Assembly: GCA_003248655.1 (NCBI GenBank)
Contig: QFPM01000028.1
Span: forward strand, 1 to 22,196
Direction: 5' to 3'
Source: Microbacterium sp.
GTDB taxonomy: Bacteria; Actinomycetota; Actinomycetes; Actinomycetales; Microbacteriaceae
Length of the DNA stretch: 22,196 nt
Of this stretch, positions 1-7,743 are shown in pieces (the stretch's first letter is position 1; the number at the start of each line of letters is the position of its first letter). The notes under the pieces are model-generated. The model did not search any database and was not told the DNA's origin. It worked only from the letters and a program-made list of their open reading frames with translations. The translations under genes were made by a program, and so were the position numbers.

Positions 1-95
1 GATGCGACGCCCGGAACACACCCCTGCCCGCGGCGCATCATCTCGCACCGGTCACGCCAGGACGGCCAGCCGAAGGCTCATCGGTGGATCGAGGC

Positions 96-641
96 TTAGA
101 CGACGAGCGCGACGCGGGAGGAGAGCCGGATGCCGCGCACGAGCACAATCGTGAGCACCGCCGCCTCGACGACGAGCGCGCCGATGGCGACGGGTGCGGC
201 GTCGATCTCGGGCCACAGTCGTGTGACGAACATCGTCGCGTAGTGCGCGCCGCCGAGGAGGGCGAAGATCGAGATGAACGCGTACCCGACGAGGATCGCG
301 GCTCCCGTGGCGAGGCCGCCGACCGTTCCCAGGCCGCGTGCGGCGTAGGTGTAGAGCGAGCCGCTGGCGGCGAATCGTCGCGTGAACTGATTGATCGTCC
401 GTGCGACGAGGAACACGATGACAGTCGCGACCGCCATCACGAGGACGGTCGCTCCTCCTGCCATGTCCGCCACCATCAGGACGGCCATCGCCGCGGCGGC
501 GGCGGGGGCGACGGCCGCGACGGACTGCGCGAGCACGTCGGCGAAGCCCACCGTGCGCCTGTTCAGACCGTGCAGCGGGGACTGCGCCGCGAACGCCCGG
601 ACAGTCTCCGGCCGCTCGATTGCTCGTTCGAGTTCAGACAT
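96..641 (-). pseudogene. truncated APC-family amino acid permease (N-terminal fragment)
   Basis: The 181 residues from the ATG at 641 match the first part of an amino acid/polyamine permease: a short cytosolic tail (MSELERAIERP...), a TM1-like stretch around FADVLAQSVAAVAP, then about four more hydrophobic helices. It stops at a TAA (96-98) after SSRVALVV, exactly where a normal member would continue. Family members are about 450-500 residues with 10-12 helices, so over half is missing. The start at 641 is preferred over 692 because GGAGGTCCC precedes it. The remaining 95 bases downstream show no clear continuation in any frame. It is divergent from the intact permease at 868. A nonsense mutation or deletion seems likely; residual function is improbable. 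Confidence 0.65.
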
Positions 642-707
642 GGGACCTCCGCGGGGGCTCGATGCGAGGAGGGTATCCGGGCTCGGTTGCACGAAGAATT
701 CTGCCGT

Positions 708-736
708 GTTTCACGCAGGTGTCACCGGAATGAGAC
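708..736. promoter_or_regulatory. three heptamers at 11-bp spacing in the divergent promoter region
   Basis: GTTTCAC (708-714), GTGTCAC (719-725) and ATGAGAC (730-736) begin 11 bp apart, roughly one helical turn. They lie in the 226-base gap between the divergent permease genes. The GTTTC and GTCAC elements resemble half-sites of actinobacterial nitrogen regulators such as GlnR, but the spacing does not match the usual GTnAC-n6-GAAAC arrangement. An operator role is inference. No convincing -35/-10 pair was recognised in this gap. Confidence 0.25.
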
Positions 737-867
737 GCCCCAGGCTCCCGCGTCCCGTTCGCAGCGACCTGAGAAGTCATGCCGGCGAGACGGCGGGGAA
801 ATCCCGCGGCGGCATGGTGGAGAAACCGTTCCGCTCCGCTTCTTTCTCTCAGAAGGGTTTGCTGCAC

Positions 868-2340
868 ATGGTCCAACTCCAGCCAAACGCCACAGAGGCC
901 TCCTCGAAGAAGGTCCTGACCGGCTCGCTCGGCGCCACCGCGATCGTCTTCATGGTCGTCGCGGCGGCCTCGCCGCTGACGGTGATCGGCGGGTCCGCGC
1001 CGCTCGGCGTCCTGCTCGGCAATGGCGCAGGATTCCCTGCGCTGTACGCGATCAGCGCCGTGGTCCTGCTGCTGTTCGCCGTCGGCATCTCCGCGATGGC
1101 CATGCACGTCCCGAACCCCGGCGCGTTCTTCACGTACGTCGGATACGGTCTCGGCCGTTCGACGGGTCTCGCGTCCGCGTGGATCGCGATGCTCACCTAC
1201 ACGACGATCCAGGTGTCCGTGTACGGCTACATGGGATACGTGCTGAGCTTCACGTTCGAGGGCTTCGGCCTCGTTCTGCCCTGGTGGCTGTACTCGATCG
1301 CCGTCGTGGCCCTGGTCGGCTTCCTTGGCTATCGGCACATCGACCTGTCGAGCAAGGTGCTCGGCGTCCTGCTCTGCGCCGAGGTCGGCATCGTGCTCGT
1401 CCTCGTCGCCGCGGTCGTGTTCTCCGGTGGTCCGGAGGGGCTGAGCCTTGCGCCGTTCGAGCCGGCGAATGTCGCCAGCGGTTCTCCCGGTGTCGGCCTG
1501 ATGATGGCGATCGCCGCCTTCATCGGATTCGAGGCCACCGCGGTCTTCCGCAGCGAAGCGCGCGACCCCGACCGCACGATCCCGCGCGCCACGTACATGG
1601 CGGTGATCGGCGTCGGCGTCTTCTACACGCTCGCGTCGTGGGGTCTCGTCATGGCGTGGGGGCCCTCGAACATCTTGGATGAGGCTGCCGCCGACCCCGG
1701 AACGCTGATCCTCCGCACGATGTCGGCCTACCTCGGCGCCACCGGCGAGATCATCACCAACTTCCTCCTCATCACCGCGATGTTCGCGTGCGTGCTGTCG
1801 TTCCACAACGTCGTCGCGCGGTACCAGTACTCCATGGCCGGCGCCGGCGTGCTGCCGGACAAGGTGGCGGGCGTTCACCCGAAGCACATGTCTCCGCACG
1901 TGTCCTCGCTCGCGCAGACCGTGACCGCGGTCGTCCTCGTCGTGCTGTTCGCGGTGCTCGGGCTCGACCCGGTGCTGCAGGTGTTCACCTGGTTCGCCGG
2001 CGTCGCGACGGTCGCGATCGCGATCCTCATGGCCGTCACCTCGATCGCGGTGATCGTCTACTTCGCCAAGACGAAGAAGGACCGACGACTCTGGAACACC
2101 GTGATCGCCCCCGTGCTCGGCTTCATCGGGCTGGTGCTCTCGGTGGTCATGATCGTCGTCTACTTCCCGATCATGGTCGGCGATGTGGATGCCGCGGGCA
2201 CGCCGGTGTTCGGCGCGGTCAGCTGGTGCCTGCTCGGGCTGGTCATCGTGTTCCCGATCATCGGCTACATCCAGGCGGCGTGGATCAAGTCCCGCCGGCC
2301 TGCCGCCTACGCCAAGCTCACCGACGCCATCGCCGACTGA
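868..2340 (+). CDS. APC-superfamily amino acid/amine permease
   Basis: A 490-residue inner-membrane transporter with about 12 hydrophobic segments, the normal length for the amino acid-polyamine-organocation superfamily. TM1 carries the unwound-helix signature region VVAAASPLTVIGG (about residues 29-41), and the TM6 region has the family hallmark IGFEATAVFRSEARDP. The ATG at 868 is chosen because AGAAGG lies 11-16 bases upstream and the protein then begins with a short hydrophilic tail (MVQLQPNATEASSKK) before TM1; longer in-frame starts would add a non-conserved, arginine-rich extension. It is the first gene of a plus-strand run with an ornithine cyclodeaminase-like protein, an FAD oxidase and RidA, so it probably imports their amine or amino acid substrate. 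The exact substrate cannot be read from sequence. Confidence 0.9.
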   Translation: MVQLQPNATEASSKKVLTGSLGATAIVFMVVAAASPLTVIGGSAPLGVLLGNGAGFPALYAISAVVLLLFAVGISAMAMHVPNPGAFFTYVGYGLGRSTGLASAWIAMLTYTTIQVSVYGYMGYVLSFTFEGFGLVLPWWLYSIAVVALVGFLGYRHIDLSSKVLGVLLCAEVGIVLVLVAAVVFSGGPEGLSLAPFEPANVASGSPGVGLMMAIAAFIGFEATAVFRSEARDPDRTIPRATYMAVIGVGVFYTLASWGLVMAWGPSNILDEAAADPGTLILRTMSAYLGATGEIITNFLLITAMFACVLSFHNVVARYQYSMAGAGVLPDKVAGVHPKHMSPHVSSLAQTVTAVVLVVLFAVLGLDPVLQVFTWFAGVATVAIAILMAVTSIAVIVYFAKTKKDRRLWNTVIAPVLGFIGLVLSVVMIVVYFPIMVGDVDAAGTPVFGAVSWCLLGLVIVFPIIGYIQAAWIKSRRPAAYAKLTDAIAD

Positions 2341-2370
2341 TCCATCCCGTACCCCTGAAGGAGAACCACC

Positions 2371-3573
2371 ATGACGATCACTGCACCCACCGGCATCCCC
2401 GCTGACCTGCCGGAGATCTCGGACGTCACTGCGACGACTCTGCCCCGCGTCGATTTCCTCTACCTCTCCGAGGCTGACATGATCGCTGCGGGCGTGACCG
2501 ACATGCACCAGTGCGTCGACACGATGGAGGAGATGTTCGCGCTGTTCGCGGCCGGTGACTACCGCATGACCGGCGAGAGCAACGATTCGCACGGCGCGAT
2601 GATGACGTTCCCCGAGAAGTCGCCGTTCCCGAACATGCCGACGCCCACCGCGGATCGGCGGTTCATGGCGATGCCGGCGTATCTCGGTGGCGACTTCCAG
2701 ACGACCGGCGTCAAGTGGTACGGCTCCAACATCGCCAACCGCGAGAAGGGGCTGCCGCGCTCGATCCTCATGTTCACGCTGAACGACACGGACACCGGCG
2801 CGCCGCTGGCGTTCATGTCGGCCAACCTGCTGTCGGCGTACCGCACGGGTGCCGTGCCGGGTGTCGGGGCGCGGCATTTCGCCCGCAAGGATTCGCGGGT
2901 CGCCGGCATCGCCGGTCCGGGGGTCATGGCGCGGACCGTGCTGCTGGCGTTCATGGATGCGTGCCCGCAGATCGACACGCTGAAGATCAAGGGCCGCGGG
3001 ACGGAGAGCCTCGCGCGCTTCCAGGAGTGGGTGCGTGACGAGTTCCCCTCGATCACCACGATCGAGGTCGTCGACACGATCGAGGAGGTCGTCCGCGGGA
3101 GCGACGTGGTGAGCTACTGCACGACGGGCACCGGTTCGGACGGGCCAGAGGCGTACCCGACGATCCAGCGCGAGTGGATCAAGCCCGGGGCGTTCTTCGC
3201 GATGCCCTCGCTGTGCAACACGGAGGACTCGCTGCTGGAGAGCGACATCACGAAGGTCGTCGACGCGTACGGGCTGTACGAGACCTGGTACAACGAGTTC
3301 CCCAAGCCCTCGTTCAACTACATCCCCATGGTCGGGCAGAAGTGGATGGATCTCGTGCAGGCGGGGGAGCTCTCCCGCGACGAGCTGATCGACATCGGTG
3401 ATGTCGTCTCCGGAAAGAAGCCGGGCAGGCAGAGCGACGACGAGATCGTCATCATGTCGGTCGGCGGGATGCCGGTGGAGGATGTCGCGTGGGGGACGAA
3501 GGTCTACCGCAACGCGCTCGAGCGCGGCATCGGGCAGAAGCTGAACCTGTGGACCGAGCCGGCGCTCGCATGA
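2371..3573 (+). CDS. ornithine cyclodeaminase/mu-crystallin family protein (tyramine oxidase subunit B-like)
   Basis: A 400-residue Rossmann-fold protein related to ornithine cyclodeaminase and mu-crystallin, and most similar in style to actinobacterial proteins annotated as tyramine oxidase subunit B. A dinucleotide-binding loop is visible as AGIAGPGVMA (residues 178-187). K115 in GVKWYGSN lies where the family keeps a substrate-contacting lysine, and RTGAVPGVGARHFA is the conserved segment before the NAD-binding domain. At 400 residues it is longer than ordinary ornithine cyclodeaminases (about 330-350). GAAGGAG precedes the ATG. It follows the permease by 30 bases and overlaps the next oxidase gene by ATGA. 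No copper amine oxidase (a subunit A partner) is in view, so the product is more safely described as an OCD-family enzyme or partner of the downstream oxidase. Confidence 0.82.
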   Translation: MTITAPTGIPADLPEISDVTATTLPRVDFLYLSEADMIAAGVTDMHQCVDTMEEMFALFAAGDYRMTGESNDSHGAMMTFPEKSPFPNMPTPTADRRFMAMPAYLGGDFQTTGVKWYGSNIANREKGLPRSILMFTLNDTDTGAPLAFMSANLLSAYRTGAVPGVGARHFARKDSRVAGIAGPGVMARTVLLAFMDACPQIDTLKIKGRGTESLARFQEWVRDEFPSITTIEVVDTIEEVVRGSDVVSYCTTGTGSDGPEAYPTIQREWIKPGAFFAMPSLCNTEDSLLESDITKVVDAYGLYETWYNEFPKPSFNYIPMVGQKWMDLVQAGELSRDELIDIGDVVSGKKPGRQSDDEIVIMSVGGMPVEDVAWGTKVYRNALERGIGQKLNLWTEPALA

Positions 3574-4781
3574 GCGGCGCGCAGACCATCCGCGAGGTCG
3601 ATGTCGCGGTGGTGGGTGCCGGGTCGATGGGGTCGATGGCCCTGTGGCACCTGTCGAAGTCGACGCACCTCTCGGTGCTGGGCATCGAGCAGTACGGTCC
3701 GGCGCACGGTCACTCTGCGTTCGCGGGGGAGTCGCGGCTGTTCCGCGCGGCCAACAAGGAGGGTGCGCTGTACACCGCGGCGGCGCTGCAGGCGCGGGAG
3801 CTGTGGACGGAGCTCGAGCAGGAGTCCGGGCGTCAGCTGCTGCTGAAGACCGGTGTTCTGGCGATCGGGCCGGAGGGGCATCCGTTCCTCGAGTCGACCC
3901 AGCGATCCATCTCGGAGGGAGACCTGCCGCACCGGGTACTGGATGCCGCAGCGCTGAGGCGGGAGTATCCGCAGTTCGCGGTCGAGGACGGCGACGTCGG
4001 GATCATGGACGTGCTCGGTGGTGGGTTGCGGCCCGAGTTGGCGGTGGCGAGCGTGCAGCGGGCGGCGATCCGGCGTGGGGCGGAGATTCTCTACAACACA
4101 CCGGTGCTCGGCATCGACGAGGGCGTGAGCGGTGTGACGATCTCGACGTCGGCGGGCGTCGTGCGTGCGCAGCGGGTGATCGTGACGGTCGGCGCGTGGA
4201 CGTCGGTGCTGATGCCGGAGATGAGTGATCTGGTGACGGCGATCGCGATCCCGCTGACCTGGTTCATCCCAGAGGACATCACGCAGTTCACGGCGGATCG
4301 CTTCCCGTGCTGGATGCGCGATCTAGACGGGGAGCACGCGTTCGGTGTGCCGACGCTCGACGGGTACTCGGTGAAGATCGCTCCGACGACCGACATCCCG
4401 ACGATCCAGGACCCGGCCGCGGATCTCGTGGAGCTCACGCGTGAGCAGTTGTTGGAGTGCACGGCGATCGCGACGCGGATGATCCCCGGCATCGTGCCCG
4501 AGGTCGTGCGTTCGTCGATCCACCCGGAGTCGACGACGGCCGATCATGTGCCGATTCTGGATGTCTCGACCTCGGGTCGGATCGTGATCGGGGGCGGGTT
4601 CTCGGGCAACGGGTTCAAGTTCTCGCCCGCGTACGGCCGGATACTGGCCGAGCTCGCGGAGTACGGCGCGAGTGCGCTGCAGCATCCGATGTTCACGCTC
4701 GAGCATCATCGGCGCCGTGCGTACGCGCGGGCCCACGATCTGGTGCTGGAAGACGACCACCTGGTCCTGCAGGGCCACTGA
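3570..4781 (+). CDS. FAD-dependent amine oxidase, N-methyl-L-tryptophan/sarcosine oxidase (SolA/MSOX) family
   Basis: A 403-residue DAO-family flavoprotein. The FAD-binding loop is VVGAGSMGS (residues 14-22), followed by an acidic/Q beta-2 end (GIEQYGP). The C-terminal FAD segment GGGFSGNGFKFSPAYG is typical of MSOX/SolA. The family oxidises secondary or primary amine groups to an imine with release of H2O2. The start is the ATG overlapping the upstream stop (ATGA, 3570-3573), implying translational coupling; longer in-frame starts read back into the previous gene. In MSOX and SolA a cysteine just before the T-x-D-H segment binds FAD covalently; here that region reads RSSIHPESTTADH (from R314) and has no cysteine, so the flavin may be non-covalent. 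Substrate is unknown; the pairing with the OCD-like protein and RidA suggests amine catabolism. Confidence 0.87.
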   Translation: MSGAQTIREVDVAVVGAGSMGSMALWHLSKSTHLSVLGIEQYGPAHGHSAFAGESRLFRAANKEGALYTAAALQARELWTELEQESGRQLLLKTGVLAIGPEGHPFLESTQRSISEGDLPHRVLDAAALRREYPQFAVEDGDVGIMDVLGGGLRPELAVASVQRAAIRRGAEILYNTPVLGIDEGVSGVTISTSAGVVRAQRVIVTVGAWTSVLMPEMSDLVTAIAIPLTWFIPEDITQFTADRFPCWMRDLDGEHAFGVPTLDGYSVKIAPTTDIPTIQDPAADLVELTREQLLECTAIATRMIPGIVPEVVRSSIHPESTTADHVPILDVSTSGRIVIGGGFSGNGFKFSPAYGRILAELAEYGASALQHPMFTLEHHRRRAYARAHDLVLEDDHLVLQGH

Positions 4782-4789
4782 CACGAAAG

Positions 4790-5209
4790 ATGAAGACGTT
4801 GACGCTGACGAAAGTGAAGAGCGGAAGCAAGTTCGAGACCCTCGCGAGCTACTCGCGTGCCGTCGCCATCGGCGACTGGATCTTCGTCTCGAACACGGCA
4901 GGCATCGACTACGTGACGCGCACGCTGCCCGAGACGGCGGCCGAGCAGCTCCGCCTCGCGATCGGCACCGTCGAGCGGGCGCTCGACGCGGTCGACGCGA
5001 CTCTCGCCGACGTCGTGCGGATCCAGGTGTTCGTGCCCGACGACGTGGACGTGACGGAGGTGACCGAGGTGCTCGGCGAGGTGTTCCAGGGCATCGACCC
5101 GGCGCTCACGATGACGCGCAGCCCGCTTGCCGGCGAGTACAAGGCGGAGATCGAGGTTACTGCGTTTCGCGGGGTGGGGGCGAAGGAAGGCGAGCGTATC
5201 GATCTGTGA
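4790..5209 (+). CDS. RidA/YjgF/YER057c/UK114 family imine deaminase
   Basis: A 139-residue protein of normal RidA length. The pattern YSRAVAIGDWIFVSNTAGID (residues 21-40), QVFVPD (79-84) and EIEVTAF near the C-terminus is characteristic of the family. R110 in LTMTRSPL sits about where the carboxylate-binding arginine of RidA proteins occurs, though the local spacing differs from canonical RidA, so this may belong to a divergent Rid subgroup. The role inferred is hydrolysis of enamine/imine products made by the oxidase encoded 8 bases upstream, protecting PLP enzymes. The start ATG at 4790 is preceded only by a weak GAAAG, consistent with expression by coupling. It is the last gene of the operon. 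Confidence 0.86.
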   Translation: MKTLTLTKVKSGSKFETLASYSRAVAIGDWIFVSNTAGIDYVTRTLPETAAEQLRLAIGTVERALDAVDATLADVVRIQVFVPDDVDVTEVTEVLGEVFQGIDPALTMTRSPLAGEYKAEIEVTAFRGVGAKEGERIDL

Positions 5210-5238
5210 TGGCCGGCCTCGGGACTCCGCGGCTATCG

Positions 5239-5251
5239 GAATCTTAGATTC
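5239..5251. other. short inverted repeat between convergent genes
   Basis: GAATCT and AGATTC form a 6-bp inverted repeat separated by one base. It overlaps the stop of the minus-strand helicase gene and follows ridA by 30 bases. It is too short and lacks a T-tract, so a terminator role is only possible. Confidence 0.2.
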
Positions 5252-6985
5252 ACGGTCCGACACGAGTGTCCCGCAGCCGTTCCCGCAGCCCCGGGTCGCA
5301 CACGTACACGTACGTCCCGAGCATCCCTCGGGTCAGCAGCACACCGTAGATGTTGCGGATGAAGACGAGCAGGTCGTCGTCGCCGAACGCGTCCTTGAGG
5401 TGGCCGGTGCGCTCCTTGCCCTTCTTGTCGCGGTACGCGTCCCGGTCGGCGACGATCCGCCCGGTCGTGGGTGAGACGCGCAGGTCGGGCCCGATGATCA
5501 CGCCGGCGTAGTTGAGGTCGTAGCCCTGCACGGTGTGGATCGATCCGACTTCGTCCAGCGAGCGGGCGGAGTTGATCCAGTCCTTGTCGGTGCTGTTCCA
5601 GCGCAGCTGCACCCCGTCGAGCTCGATGTCGAACGCCGATGGGTCACGCCGCGACTTCCAATCCCACGCGTAACCCGCGACGAGACGCGACAGACCGACC
5701 TCGGCGTCCCGTTCGCGGATCGCCGACTGCATCTCGCCGAGATCATCGAAGAAGCGCAAGTCGTAGTTCCCCAGTGAGGGCGACGCAGGATGCTCGTCGC
5801 GCAGCAGCGCTCGGACGTACTCGACGTAGTCCGCACCCGCCTGCACGCGCATCTGGGTCGTGAGCCGATAGTGCCGGTGCAGGTCGCGCGCCTCCCGCAC
5901 CTCGCGCGAGAGCACCGTGGGCGACAAGTCGTGCGGGCGCACACTCTGCTCGCCGTCGACGAGCAGCAGCTGGTGCTTGCTGCGGCTCTTGATCCAGTCG
6001 AGCTGGGTGTAGTGCGCGGCATCCTCGCCGAACAGTGCCTCATTGATCTCGCGGAACTTCTTGTTCTGCACACCCGACGCCTGGTTCGCGCGCTGGCCGA
6101 GCCGATGGGCCTCGTCGACGAGGATGAGGTCGAACGCAGCATCCGATTCGCCGACCTGGAACGGCGTCAGCACCATCGACGGATCGAGACGGGGAGTCTT
6201 CTTGAACACCTTCTTGACCGACTCCCGGAGCGACTGCTGCGGGATCACCAGAGCCATGCGCAGGTCGGCGAGGAGTTCACGGTTCTCGGGGACGAAGAAC
6301 TCCGCGAACATCGAGTCGGGCTGCACGTCGTCGTGATCCTGGAAGTCGCGGATGTCAGCGAGCAGCTTCATCAGGAAGATCGCGATGATCGTCTTGCCCG
6401 CGCCCGGGTTGCCCTGCACGACGAGGGTCGAGCGGGCGTCGGGATGCTGCAGATCCTCGAGCAGCCCCTCGACGATGTCGGTGATCGCAATGGCCTGGTC
6501 ATTGTTGAGCGCCTTGAAGGGCGACAGCTTGAAGAGGTCGGAGTTCTCGATCTGCGGGATGCTGCGCGAGAACATCCCTCGGCGCGCAGCGCTTCGAACA
6601 CGTCGCGGAAGGACTCGCGGTACAGGTCGCGGTCGTAGTACTGGGTGTCGGTGAGCCCGTCGTTTCCGTTGAGGAGGTCGTACTGCCCGTCGCCGTGGAA
6701 CCAGCGGATGAGGTGCGACTCGAGGTCGAGGGACACCGACTTGTTGAAGCGCTCGTCGATGACGACGCGGATCGAGTCGAGGCCCTCGTTCTTCTTGGAC
6801 CCGGCGAGATGCTGGCGCATGCGCTTCTGCGTGCTCGTGGTCTCACCGACGTAGAGCTTGCGCCGGTTGCCCGCGCGGTCGATCACGTACACGACGGGCC
6901 AATTCGTGTGGCGAGGATGCTCGGATGCCCAGGTATCGAGCGCGTTCTTGTCAAAGGCGACGTGCTGGATGCTGAAGCCGGTCAC
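5250..6985 (-). pseudogene. GIY-YIG nuclease/DUF2075 (Schlafen group 3-like) helicase, one-base frameshift
   Basis: Two adjacent minus-strand frames read as one protein of about 578 residues. The first (from GTG 6985) is a GIY-YIG domain: VYVI (32-35), YVG (45-47), R55/R57, catalytic-type E89 and N106. The second (in frame from 6575 to the TGA at 5250) is a DUF2075 superfamily 1-type NTPase: Walker A GNPGAGKT (55-62 of that frame), Walker B LILVDEAHR, LLVDGEQ, IHTVQGYDLNYAG and a C-terminal VLLTRGM motif. The frames meet at 6575-6578: reading ...ALRAEG passes into ...CSRAAS instead of MFSRSIPQ. One extra base in the GGG run would restore a continuous protein. It may be a real frameshift or a sequencing error. 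The GTG start overlaps the stop of the MazG remnant (GTGA). Such nuclease-helicase fusions are suspected defence or repair proteins; function here is not established. Confidence 0.8.
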
Positions 6986-7164
6986 TCTTCTTCCTTGCTG
7001 TATTTCTGCAGCTCGGTGTATTTGGTCATGCGGCCCTTGGTGAGCTCGACCGGGTACTTCTCTTCTGTGCTCGCGAGCTTGCTCATGACGATGTCGTCGA
7101 GATCGACGCCGAGCTTGTTCGCGAGATGGATGCAGTAGGTGGCGGCGAGCAAACCAACGCGCAT
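6982..7164 (-). pseudogene. MazG-like nucleotide pyrophosphohydrolase, C-terminal remnant
   Basis: Only the last ~50 residues of a MazG-like all-alpha NTP pyrophosphohydrolase are left: TYCIHLANKLGVDLDDIV followed by KYPVELTKGRMTKYTEL, the usual LGIDL...K..KYP ending of the family. The metal-binding ExxE...ELAD residues that precede this helix are absent. The sequence just upstream (about 7140-7194) does not encode MazG in any frame, and the frame is closed by a TGA at 7192-7194, so the 5' part was lost at a breakpoint near 7145. The stop overlaps the GTG start of the GIY-YIG/DUF2075 gene, so the two were once translated as a coupled pair. A 60-residue product could still be made from 7164 but would be inactive. 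Confidence 0.7.
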
Positions 7165-7267
7165 GCCTCGACCCTTTTTGCAGCCAACGCGTCAGAGTCC
7201 ACTGCTATCGACGACCGTGAATGATGCTGTCGCGTGTCGGCGGCGCTCGCGCAACGATTGGCCAGCC

Positions 7268-7552
7268 TTAGCGACTCCGAAGGTCCGGAGCACCAGCCGG
7301 GATCAAGCTCTCGACGGCCACGTCAAGCACCTGCGACATCGCCAGCAGCGTCCGCAACGTCGGGTTTGCTGGGCTACCCGGGCGCGATTCACCCTTCTCG
7401 TACTTCTGGTACGTGTACCGCGTCAGCCCAGCTCGGTACGCGACCTGCTCCTGGCTGAGTCCAGCGTTCTCACGTGCTTGCCGAAGTGAGGTGGCCAAGC
7501 GCCGAGCATAGACAGCCCAATCGTCGTCACTGCTGTCTTGTTGGCGTGCCAC
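7268..7552 (-). CDS. XRE-family helix-turn-helix transcriptional regulator
   Basis: A 94-residue protein that is almost entirely one Cro/C1-type HTH: RLATSLRQARENAGLSQEQ (18-36), then VAYRAGLTRYTYQKYEKGESRPG and TLRTLLAMSQVLDVAVESLIP. The helix 2-turn-helix 3 core SQEQVAYRAGLTRYTYQKYE fits DNA binding. It is divergent from the unknown gene starting near 7744 and lies next to an inverted repeat at 7595-7622 that could be its operator. A 103-base gap with nothing recognisable separates it from the MazG remnant. It could be an orphan antitoxin-like regulator; no toxin gene is adjacent. Confidence 0.85.
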   Translation of the reverse strand: MARQQDSSDDDWAVYARRLATSLRQARENAGLSQEQVAYRAGLTRYTYQKYEKGESRPGSPANPTLRTLLAMSQVLDVAVESLIPAGAPDLRSR

Positions 7553-7594
7553 TTCTCCAGCGTCGCCAGCCAGCCGCTCTCGTGAGGCCTAATC

Positions 7595-7622
7595 CGTATG
7601 GCATAATTCGGGAGGCCATACG
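7595..7622. promoter_or_regulatory. 8-bp perfect inverted repeat, candidate XRE operator
   Basis: CGTATGGC (7595-7602) and GCCATACG (7615-7622) are perfect inverted repeats with a 12-bp centre. The site is 43 bases upstream of the XRE start codon and in the divergent intergenic region. On the minus strand a TTGTTT (-35-like, 7623-7628) and a TATGCC (-10-like) flank or overlap the repeat, so a bound regulator would block its own promoter. Autoregulation is inference. Confidence 0.45.
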
Positions 7623-7743
7623 AAACAATCAACGCCTTCGCCGGATCTTTCCGCCCTCCCTTGCACGTGTGCCGCCCAGCCCGATGACTGCCGGTCGCAT
7701 CACGGGCACGGCCAGTGCAGCGACCGTGATTGCGAAAGAGGCA

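Noticed and set aside
708..725. Canonical GlnR box
   Set aside because: GTTTC and GTCAC are separated by eight bases rather than six, so I report only unassigned heptamers.
634..2877. 747-residue minus-strand open frame opposite the permease and OCD-like gene
   Set aside because: It is rich in R, H, E and D with no domain, spans two well-supported plus-strand genes and their gap, and is a typical shadow of GC-rich coding DNA.
5790..6638. 282-residue plus-strand frame opposite the DUF2075 helicase
   Set aside because: Composition is a mirror of the helicase strand, and the minus strand has complete NTPase motifs.
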